The notes under the pieces were generated by a model, which was not told the DNA's origin, made no database searches, and saw nothing but the letters and a program-made list of their open reading frames with translations. From CAZMGT01 sp964565895 (lineage in GTDB: Bacteria > Armatimonadota > Zipacnadia > UBA1398 > CAZMGT01), in the NCBI GenBank assembly GCA_964565895.1, contig CAZMGT010000001.1, positions 62,001 through 126,000 on the forward strand: a DNA stretch of 64,000 nt. Direction: 5' to 3'. How positions within the stretch are numbered: position 1 is the stretch's first letter; every line of letters starts with the position of its first letter. The position numbers and the translations under genes were made by a program. Of the stretch, positions 33,601 to 39,392 are shown piece after piece.

Positions 33601-34735
33601 GCCCGATCATGCGCACCATGCCCGCGCGCTCCGCGCGCTCCAGCCGCCGCTCGCGCCGCTTGACGCCCTTTACGAGATATGCCTGGACGGGCTCGCTGAC
33701 GTTCTTGAGCTTGAGCGGCTCCATAGGCTCGAACTCAAACAGATGCTCCACGCGGCGGTAGACGGGCTCGCTGACGAGGATTCCGCCCACGGGGGCGGCG
33801 CTTTCTAGCCGCTGGGCGATGTTTACGGCCATGCCCATAACGTCGAACTTGCGCACCCCGTCGGCCATCACGCCGCCGGCGATGACCTCGCCCATGTTTA
33901 TTCCAATGCGAATGCGGAGCTGGACGTGCTCCATGTCCACGCCGTCGACGTAGAAGTCCTTAAGCTCCTCCTGCATGTCCAGCGCGGCGCGAACGGCACG
34001 CTCGGGGGCGTCCTCCAGGGCGATGGGCGCGCCGAAAATGGCCATAATCGCGTCGCCCATCGTTTTCACAATCCAGCCGTCGTAGCGCTCGGTGATGATT
34101 TTCACCAAGCGCTCGAAGCACTCGTTCATGACGTAGTGCACATCGCCGGGCTCGAGGTTTTCCGCCATGCGCGTAAAGCCGCTGACGTCGGCCATGAGGA
34201 TGGTCACCGTGCGGCGCTCGCCCTCGGAGGCGGCCATGGAGCTGGCGCGCGCCCGGCGCAGGGCCTCGTCGGACACCTTCGAGCGCAGGGCGGCGGTGCG
34301 CGCGAGCTCCTCCTTGGTCGGGCGAGCCTCGACCTTCGGGGGCTCCGCCTCTGCTACGGCGGCTTCCTCGCCGGCCCGCTGTTCAAGCGCGGCTAGCTGC
34401 TCCTGAAGCGACTTTATTTGCTGAAGAATCTGCTGCCGCTGCTGGCCGAGCGGAGCGGCAGCCTGCGGCGCAGCGGGAACGGGCGGGCGCGCAGCAGGCG
34501 GCGCCGCGTAGGGCATCGCCGGCCAAGGGGCCATGGGGAAATACGGCCAGCCATATGGCGGCGCATACGTCGGCGCGGGAGCAGCGGGGCTCAACGGCGC
34601 CCCGCACTGGCCGCAGAACCGGTCGCCGGCTTGGGGCACGGCGCCGCAGCTCGGGCAGACGAGGGGCTGGCCGCACTGCGTGCAAAAGCGCACCCCCTCG
34701 CGGAGCTGCGCGCCGCATTGAGGACAGCTAGGCAT
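30671..34735 (-). CDS. zinc-ribbon / class III adenylate cyclase / AAA / TPR signalling protein
   Basis: 1354 residues. Two zinc ribbons (Cys4/7/18/21 and Cys27/30/41/44), a Pro/Ala linker, a short coiled coil (~98-120), then a class III nucleotidyl cyclase domain (~175-345) with metal Asp183 (ADVSGF) and Asp228 (GDAIMAIFG), and Asn305/Arg309 in VMGMAVNIAQRL. An AAA/STAND-type ATPase follows (Walker A GEAGVGKS at 405-412; LLLIVDDLHYIDSMS), then about ten TPRs (GLAYTNTGEYERAKQYFKLS and others) to the C-terminus. Expected to make cAMP under control of the ATPase/TPR module. The next gene upstream, a ferredoxin, has a CRP-type palindrome in its leader. Confidence 0.93.
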   Translation of the reverse strand: MPSCPQCGAQLREGVRFCTQCGQPLVCPSCGAVPQAGDRFCGQCGAPLSPAAPAPTYAPPYGWPYFPMAPWPAMPYAAPPAARPPVPAAPQAAAPLGQQRQQILQQIKSLQEQLAALEQRAGEEAAVAEAEPPKVEARPTKEELARTAALRSKVSDEALRRARASSMAASEGERRTVTILMADVSGFTRMAENLEPGDVHYVMNECFERLVKIITERYDGWIVKTMGDAIMAIFGAPIALEDAPERAVRAALDMQEELKDFYVDGVDMEHVQLRIRIGINMGEVIAGGVMADGVRKFDVMGMAVNIAQRLESAAPVGGILVSEPVYRRVEHLFEFEPMEPLKLKNVSEPVQAYLVKGVKRRERRLERAERAGMVRMIGRTSQLNRLLDAWRAVLDGEGQMVTVVGEAGVGKSRLVYELKLRATQDGQEEAEVLEGQCLSFGSGMAYLPFQEIIRQAAGIEEMEDEETQRKKLEDALRSLDEALLEQVPALASVFALRYPDSAFEQAPPDVKKSMAFAAVETFLERLSMRRPLLLIVDDLHYIDSMSLELLDHLVPGVPRRRMLLVVVHRPDFAHNWPIEESHYRRIELTRLSEDESAELLKEHLAGKQIPEDVQETILQKAGGNPFYLEEIVRTLDAQGAFEASGEVNVEAIPDTVEEIIRLRLDLLSEQSPEARNVLQMASVIGTGIRRSLLAELVEHDPDLDRHLALLESLNFIRARETEQDVEYEFQSLLARDVAYFSIIRRHRQQLHRMVAQAMERAYATDAERQRHAEVLAHHWAEGGVTLAAVKYLEMAVYKNINAAAYREIISNCTEGLKLLGKESEKTDEILEYISLFHVQRAYGELQTGRAPAAIEDCQRGLEVAFACKSLAREADAYEKLGLAYTNTGEYERAKQYFKLSYKIREKLGDTRGLEVCRQGIINILWTTGDYQAAKQGYLEALEEAKKLSEQTGERVCEVSALINLGSAHEKLAEYEQALECFTEAGELLKSVGDSTGEAYMVANIAEVQYALGKHQVAYDYCRRALTMFRRMDHRTMESAMLKDMARAAFELGRYEEALELVGEARRIASEIADDTRLVEAMVVEAHICLRIGDLDAGHDLASRALDLAKSLGNSQAEADCGRVFGFIRLRVGDPKEAMSFFNIALLRSREMQNPRGVSLALNGYGFCWLALEDVDSALSTFAEAEKIAREIGTQLPLAEALLGLGRCYVEAGEEEQAKHYLEQCVEVASGISHLETMWRGHMDLARLLRKQGELRPALTSYVKSMHCIRKLMEYSGKHAEALAGAAALPDLQAECASVLLEMGALAKLPSVDPELLKMLQAPQPNREKLKERTPDVATLIESALDGLDLDISLN

Positions 34736-34881
34736 GACAGTACCTCATTGGCGCAGGGGCGCAGCTTCCTGCGCTTGTTGCACCGCAAAAGTTGTGATTG
34801 TCAATTACAAAACTTCAACGAAAAATACGTTGTTCGCCCGGGTGCCCCTCGCCGGCTCCTGCCGCGCGATGCTTATGAAGC

Positions 34882-34912
34882 CGATGGGCCGGGGTTTCGC
34901 CCCGGCCCATCG
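34882..34912. terminator. perfect 13-bp hairpin after the ferredoxin gene
   Basis: CGATGGGCCGGGG and CCCCGGCCCATCG enclose a 5-base loop. It lies 16 bases after the ferredoxin stop codon and about 150 bases before the cyclase start. No T-run follows on either strand, so it may be a rho-dependent stop, an mRNA 3'-end stabiliser or a weak terminator. Confidence 0.55.
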
Positions 34913-34927
34913 CTGCTCGTTGCGCCG

Positions 34928-35122
34928 CTACTCTTCCTCCCAGGAAATGCACTCCGCAGGGCAGTTGTCGATCGCCTCTTGGATAACGTCTTCCGGATCT
35001 CCCTGCGGATCCTTAACATAGGCGAGGTCATCGTCGTCGAGGGCAAACGTGTTCGGCGCAGTCTCCGCACACACACCGCAGCTTGTGCACTCGTCTCTGT
35101 TGATCACCGGTTTCCGTGCCAT
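34928..35122 (-). CDS. [4Fe-4S] ferredoxin
   Basis: 64 residues, single-cluster type as in Thermotoga and Desulfovibrio. Ligands: Cys12, Cys15 and Cys18 (DECTSCGVCAE) and Cys54 in NCPAECI; Cys58 is extra. Acidic middle and C-terminus as usual. It is a soluble low-potential electron carrier; no obvious redox partner lies adjacent. It has its own promoter (35192-35220) and a palindrome between promoter and gene. Confidence 0.95.
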   Translation of the reverse strand: MARKPVINRDECTSCGVCAETAPNTFALDDDDLAYVKDPQGDPEDVIQEAIDNCPAECISWEEE

Positions 35123-35161
35123 TACGCCTCTCCCTCTGCGTTGGAAGGTTGGTGCGAGAAA

Positions 35162-35179
35162 GAGTGATCTAGCTCACTC
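35162..35179. promoter_or_regulatory. CRP-type palindrome in the ferredoxin leader
   Basis: GAGTGATCTAGCTCACTC contains GTGA-N6-TCAC (35164-35177), the core of CRP/FNR-family cAMP-type sites; E. coli CRP consensus reads GTGATCTAGATCAC. The repeat is perfect except for one base pair on each side of the centre. It lies a few bases downstream of the expected transcription start, a position suited to repression. Confidence 0.6.
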
Positions 35180-35191
35180 AATCGCACTGTG

Positions 35192-35220
35192 ACATTAGCA
35201 GAATAGCCGCCCATCGTCAA
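35192..35220 (-). promoter_or_regulatory. sigma70-type promoter of the ferredoxin gene
   Basis: On the minus strand TTGACG (35220-35215), a 17-base spacer and TAATGT (35197-35192), giving a leader of about 60 bases that contains the CRP-type palindrome. Confidence 0.7.
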
Positions 35221-35372
35221 CGCTGGCGCGCGCTCTCCCCCGCCTGGCGCGGGTCAGACGAGGAATAAAGCGCGCGCCTTTGGACGCATGAGGAGGGAGC
35301 CCGTCTCTCCCTGCGAATACACGAGATCAAGATGCTGCAGCAAGGCATGGCTGCGGCTTGCGCGGAGGCGCT

Positions 35373-35909
35373 ATGGCTAAGCGATCGCGAAAAACACTGT
35401 TTGCGCTGCGCTGGCTTGCCGTGGGCTTGGTCTGCGCGCTTGTTGTTCCCGCGCTGGCCGCGTTTGTCGCCGGGTGCTACGACCCGAGCGTGTTGCTTCT
35501 CTGGCCGCTGGCGGACTATGTGATCAACCGCAGCCGCAGCGACCGGACAACGCGCTACATCTACCAAGTCGTCGCCGACATTCCCTCGCGGCCCCCGATT
35601 GCCGGCGCGACGATCCAGCTCTTCGCCCTGCGCACCGGCGGCCAGCCGGACAACCCGGAGGATTACGAGGCCGTTGCCGATGCCGTGCGCATGACCAATC
35701 AGAACGGCGAGGCCGAGGTGCGCGTGCTGGCCTCGCCCAATGTCCCCGGCGACAACGTCATCCGCCCGGGGACGGTATATCGCGAGGTCGTCTCCGCGCC
35801 CGGCTTTCAGTCTGTGGTTAACCAGCGCAGCGCGGTAGAACTAAACCAGGGGCCGATCGAGCTCCCGCCCATTTTGCTTACCCCGCTTTCCGCCAGCGGC
35901 TCGCAGTAG
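35373..35909 (+). CDS. small lipoprotein with carboxypeptidase-like regulatory fold
   Basis: About 178 residues. Basic start KRSRKTLFALRW, hydrophobic helix and lipobox FVAGC. The mature part (PIAGATIQLFALRTGGQPDN; RMTNQNGEAEVRVLASPNVP; SAPGFQSVVNQRSAVEL) resembles a CarboxypepD_reg-like beta sandwich. Exported and lipid-anchored; role unknown. GGAGG four bases before the ATG at 35373. It is divergent from the ferredoxin gene; the 150 bases upstream show no clear promoter. Confidence 0.72.
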   Translation: MAKRSRKTLFALRWLAVGLVCALVVPALAAFVAGCYDPSVLLLWPLADYVINRSRSDRTTRYIYQVVADIPSRPPIAGATIQLFALRTGGQPDNPEDYEAVADAVRMTNQNGEAEVRVLASPNVPGDNVIRPGTVYREVVSAPGFQSVVNQRSAVELNQGPIELPPILLTPLSASGSQ

Positions 35910-36013
35910 GCGGCGCCGGCCAATATTGTTGTCGGGCCGTTTGTAGGCAGCGCGCCGGGCGGCCAGGGCACGTTGCTGTGCGACAGGTGACGGGCGGAAG
36001 GAAAAGCGCTCTG

Positions 36014-36517
36014 CTAGCCCTCGCCGCAGAGAATTTCGGGGAACCTTTCCACAAACGCCCTTAGCTCGTCGCGCACGCGGCGGTAATGGGCGAGGGCGTG
36101 GGCCTCGCTTGGCGCTTGGGCGGCCAGCGCCGCGGGGTCATCGAAGGACCTGTGGAGAACGACCTTTGCCGCCAAAGGCGCGGGACAGGCCTCGCGCGCC
36201 TCATCGCACAGGGTAACCACGCAGTGGACGGGCACGTGCCGCAGCTCGCGCAAATGCTTTGGCCTGTGGCTGGAGATATCAATGCCCGCCTCGCGCATTA
36301 CGGCAACGGCGCGGGGGTCAAGCGCGCTGGGTGCCACGCCGGCGGAGTAAGGCTCGATTTCCCCGTGCCACAACGTCCGCGCCCACCCCTCCGCCATCTG
36401 GCTGCGGCAGGAGTTGCGCAGGCAGAGAAACAACACAGCGCGCTTTTCGCAGTTAGCACCCATACCTTCGGGCAACCATTGCCCGATGTTGAGCAGTGCC
36501 CGCTCGGCTGCGCCCAT
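36014..36517 (-). CDS. ArsC-like low-molecular-weight phosphatase / arsenate reductase
   Basis: About 167 residues. The phosphate loop Cys-x5-Arg is LCLRNSCRSQMAEG, and the redox pair VVTLCDEAREACP has the same spacing as Cys82 and Cys89 of thioredoxin-linked ArsC, so all three catalytic cysteines are present. It may reduce arsenate to arsenite or act as a tyrosine phosphatase; no arsB, arsR or acr3 lies nearby. The second loop position is Leu-Arg rather than Thr-Gly. I chose the ATG at 36517 (GGAGG five bases upstream); an ATG at 36463 is a shorter alternative. Confidence 0.82.
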   Translation of the reverse strand: MGAAERALLNIGQWLPEGMGANCEKRAVLFLCLRNSCRSQMAEGWARTLWHGEIEPYSAGVAPSALDPRAVAVMREAGIDISSHRPKHLRELRHVPVHCVVTLCDEAREACPAPLAAKVVLHRSFDDPAALAAQAPSEAHALAHYRRVRDELRAFVERFPEILCGEG

Positions 36518-36665
36518 CGCCGCCTCCGCGCCGCGGGCAACATCAAGGCGAGGCCGAGCGTTTGCGCAACCCTCTTTGATTGGTGCTTCACAGCGCTGAT
36601 TGGCGCATCCTCCTTCTTTGCTGCGCGAGTGCATCTACGGCGGCGGGCTGCTCACCCCTGCGGCA

Positions 36666-36694
36666 TTGACGGGCCTGGGGGGCGGTACTATGAT
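36666..36694 (+). promoter_or_regulatory. sigma70-type promoter of alr-thrB
   Basis: TTGACG (36666-36671), a 17-base spacer and TATGAT (36689-36694), about 40 bases before the alr start codon. Confidence 0.75.
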
Positions 36695-36733
36695 CTGCCA
36701 GGCGTGGCTGGTTTTTCGGGCGGAGGAGTCGCT

Positions 36734-37825
36734 GTGCGCCCCGCATGGATTGAGGTTTCCGAAAGCGCAATTGCCCAAAACATCCGCGAGATGCGTCGCC
36801 TTTTGCCCCCGCGCTGCCAAATATATGCCGTCGTTAAGGACAACGCCTGTGGCCACGGGCTTGTCCCCTGCGCGAAAATCGCCCTAAAGCATGGCTGCGA
36901 GCGGCTTGCCGTGGCTATTGTCGAGGAGGCGCTTGAGCTTCGCGAAAGCGGCATCCGCGCGCCCATTTTGGTCATGGGCGGGGTGCTCGAGGAGCAGGCG
37001 GAGCTTTTTGCCCAGCACAACATTACCCCAACCATCGGCCGCAGCGAGCTTGTCGAGCCCCTAGACCGCGCCGCGAGGCGGGCCGGCGTGGTTCTCGACG
37101 TCGAGGTGAAAATCGACACGGGCATGTCGCGTATCGGCGTGGCCCCGGAGGACGCCGTTGAGCTGTGCGCGCAAGTGGCCGCGGCTGACAACCTTCGCCT
37201 CGCTGCGGTGTGGACGCACCTGGCGACCTCCGACGAGGAGCCGGACAGGTTCTCGCACGAGCAGTTTGCCGTTTTTTCGCGTTGCCTTCGCGACATTCGC
37301 GCGGCGGGGGTCGACGTGCCCATGGCCCACGTATGCAACAGCGCGGCCATTGCCCGCTACAAAGAGATGCACCTAGACGCCGTGCGCCCGGGCCTAATGC
37401 TCTATGGCTTGGACCCCTGCCGCGGGATAAATCCATATGGCTTTCGCTATGCGCCGGCGATGGCCGTNNNNNNNNNNAAGGGGCAAACGGTGTCCTATGG
37501 GCGGACGTTTCGCGCGCCCCGGCCGCTGCGCATCGGCACCGTGCCCGTGGGCTATGGCGATGGCTACGATCGCGGGCTGTCCAACAACGGCCGCGTGCTT
37601 GTCCGCGGGCGCGAGGCGCCGATTGTCGGGCGGGTGTGCATGGACCAGTTTATGGTTGACCTAAGCCCTGTTCCCGAGGCGCGCGTGGGCGACGTGGTTA
37701 CCCTGGTGGGCAGAGACGGCGAGCTGGAGATCCCCCTCCACGAGCTCGCCGACCGCTGCGCGACGATCGTTAACGAAACCGCCTGCCGCATGGGGACGCG
37801 GCTGCCGCGGGTCTATGTGGAGTAG
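36734..37825 (+). CDS. alr: alanine racemase (interrupted by an assembly gap)
   Basis: About 363 residues from a GTG with CGGAGGAG five bases upstream. Alr makes D-alanine for peptidoglycan. Fold-type III PLP enzyme: PLP lysine Lys35 in AVVKDNACGHG, KIDTGMSRIG, MAHVCNSAA, RPGLMLYGL, the catalytic Tyr region VGYGDGYDRG and GRVCMDQFMVDL. The usual Tyr four residues after the lysine (AYGHG) is Cys39 here. The ten Ns at 37468-37477 keep the frame but replace what in other racemases is about eleven residues between PAMAV and GQTVSYG, so the true gap should be near 34 bases. Confidence 0.9.
   Translation: MRPAWIEVSESAIAQNIREMRRLLPPRCQIYAVVKDNACGHGLVPCAKIALKHGCERLAVAIVEEALELRESGIRAPILVMGGVLEEQAELFAQHNITPTIGRSELVEPLDRAARRAGVVLDVEVKIDTGMSRIGVAPEDAVELCAQVAAADNLRLAAVWTHLATSDEEPDRFSHEQFAVFSRCLRDIRAAGVDVPMAHVCNSAAIARYKEMHLDAVRPGLMLYGLDPCRGINPYGFRYAPAMAXXXXKGQTVSYGRTFRAPRPLRIGTVPVGYGDGYDRGLSNNGRVLVRGREAPIVGRVCMDQFMVDLSPVPEARVGDVVTLVGRDGELEIPLHELADRCATIVNETACRMGTRLPRVYVE
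37468..37477. other. assembly gap (10 N) inside alr
   Basis: Ten Ns. Comparison with the normal racemase layout indicates that about 34 bases are missing, so the run length is a placeholder. Confidence 0.95.
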
Positions 37826-38755
37826 GTGGCCGGCGTGGGGAAAACCGTGCGCATTTGCGTGCCGGCGACCGTGGCCAACCTCGGCTCGGGTTTCGACTGC
37901 CTGGGAATGGCCGTTACGCTGTACAACAAGCTTGAGGTCGAGCGCACCGCGGAGGGCATTACTGTCCGGGTCGCCGGCGAGGGGGAGCAAGAGCTGCCCG
38001 AAGACGAGACAAACCTTGTCGCGCGGGCGTTTTTGGCGGCGTGTAAGCGGCTGGGGGTGCGCGCGCCGGCGGCGCGCATTGCCTGCCGCAACGAAATTCC
38101 CCTGGCGCGGGGCTTGGGAAGCAGCGCCGCGGCGATCGTCGGGGGCATTGCCGCCGCGGAGGCGCTTTACGCAAAAAGCCTTTCCCCCGAGGAGCGGCTT
38201 GAGCTCGCCGCGGAGCTCGAGGGCCACGCGGACAACGTCGCCGCGGCGTTTTACGGAGGGCTGGTTATCGTCCCCTCGGGGCTGCCGCGCGCGCGATGTT
38301 TGCGCTTTGACTCCCCGCATCTGCAGCGGCTGAGCGTCGTTTTGGCCATCCCGGAGTTTTCCGTGCCCACGGCCGAGGCGCGTGCCGTGCTCCCTCAGGC
38401 GGTGCCCCTCGCCGACGCCGTGTTTGCCGCCTCGCGCGTGGCCACGCTGCTCGCCGCGCTGCACTCCGGCGACCTACGCTGGCTGCGCGAGGGCACGGAC
38501 GACCGCTTGCACCAACCCTATCGCGAACAACTCATCCCCGGCGGCGCACAAGTGCGGCAAGCGGCGCTTGACGCCGGGGCCCTGGCCAGCTTCGTCTCCG
38601 GCGCGGGGCCGACGATCGCTGCGTTGTGCGCGGGCGACGCTCAGGCGGTGGGCGAGGCCATGGTTGGGGCGTTTTCCCGCGCGGGGCAGCACGCCCGCTA
38701 CGAGGTAGTGTCCGTGGACAGTCGGGGCGCACGGATCGTGGAGCAAGAGGCGTAA
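37826..38755 (+). CDS. thrB: homoserine kinase
   Basis: 309 residues, GHMP kinase family. It phosphorylates homoserine in threonine synthesis. PATVANLGSGFDCLGMAVTL at the N-terminus and the ATP loop LARGLGSSAAAIVGGIAA near residue 95 are typical of ThrB; the third GHMP motif SFVSGAGPTIAAL is near the C-terminus. Starts at a GTG immediately after the alr stop; a second GTG three codons in is possible. No thrA or thrC in the window. Confidence 0.95.
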   Translation: MAGVGKTVRICVPATVANLGSGFDCLGMAVTLYNKLEVERTAEGITVRVAGEGEQELPEDETNLVARAFLAACKRLGVRAPAARIACRNEIPLARGLGSSAAAIVGGIAAAEALYAKSLSPEERLELAAELEGHADNVAAAFYGGLVIVPSGLPRARCLRFDSPHLQRLSVVLAIPEFSVPTAEARAVLPQAVPLADAVFAASRVATLLAALHSGDLRWLREGTDDRLHQPYREQLIPGGAQVRQAALDAGALASFVSGAGPTIAALCAGDAQAVGEAMVGAFSRAGQHARYEVVSVDSRGARIVEQEA

Positions 38756-38777
38756 GCGGGGCGGCTGCCGCGCCGCG

Positions 38778-39338
38778 TTAGGTGAGAAAGCACAGGACGG
38801 ACACGGGGCAGTTTTTGCAGTCGCGCTCCGGCCCCTTCCAGTGGCAGGTGGGGACCTTGTCCATCTCCTCGTCGGGGACTTCGAAGCAGTTAATGTCGTT
38901 CTCCCAGGCGGGACAGCCATAGCGCATGTCGCCGCACGAGCGGACATCGGCGCACACGCAGCGGTGCTCGTCCTGGTGCATGTAGGCGTCGAGGATTAGC
39001 GCGTGCAGCCCCTCCTCGGGCGGAGAGAGGAACTTTACGCCGACCATCCAGCGCTTCTTGTCCGCCGCGCGCTGGCACCACATAACCACGCCCTGGACGG
39101 AGACGCGCTCCTCTTCGTTCCACTCCGGCCAGATCGTTGCGGAAAGGTATGTCCCCACCTCGAGGGGGTCGTCGGCGAAGAACGACAGCCCGCCGCCGCT
39201 AAGGTCGCGCGTTTGCGTACGCCGCGGCTGAGCCTCGCCTATTTCCCCAGGCTGAAGCGAGACCCACTCCAGGTTGAGGGGGACCTGCAGCCTAAGGTAT
39301 TTTCTGCTCGACTTCGTCGGCCACTCCACAGCAGACAC
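38778..39338 (-). CDS. PilZ domain fused to a Cys-rich two-CW domain
   Basis: 186 residues. Residues ~10-125 are a PilZ domain: RKYLRLQV holds the R-x3-R c-di-GMP motif and DLSGGGLSFF the D-x-S-x-x-G motif. The last 60 residues carry nine cysteines (HRCVCADVRSCGDMRYGCPA; INCFEV; TCHWKG; RDCKNCPVSVLC), resembling two-CW domain proteins. It may couple c-di-GMP to a metal or Fe-S centre. GTG start; ribosome site weak. Its end converges on thrB. Confidence 0.82.
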   Translation of the reverse strand: MSAVEWPTKSSRKYLRLQVPLNLEWVSLQPGEIGEAQPRRTQTRDLSGGGLSFFADDPLEVGTYLSATIWPEWNEEERVSVQGVVMWCQRAADKKRWMVGVKFLSPPEEGLHALILDAYMHQDEHRCVCADVRSCGDMRYGCPAWENDINCFEVPDEEMDKVPTCHWKGPERDCKNCPVSVLCFLT

Positions 39339-39392
39339 CCAACTGAGTTAACTTTTCCCGCAGGGCTCGCCGTTCACCCGCCCATTTCTATC

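Noticed and set aside
34776..34818. Promoter and TTGTCAATTACAA palindrome upstream of the cyclase
   Set aside because: A TTGACA box exists in an AT-rich patch, but no acceptable -10 box lies at the right distance, and the palindrome is short.
35217..35567. Minus-strand frame of 116 codons
   Set aside because: Overlaps the lipoprotein gene and its leader in antisense, and would start inside that coding region with no ribosome site.
36086..36733. 216-codon upstream extension of alr
   Set aside because: It runs opposite the ArsC-like gene, and the real start has a strong ribosome site and promoter just upstream.
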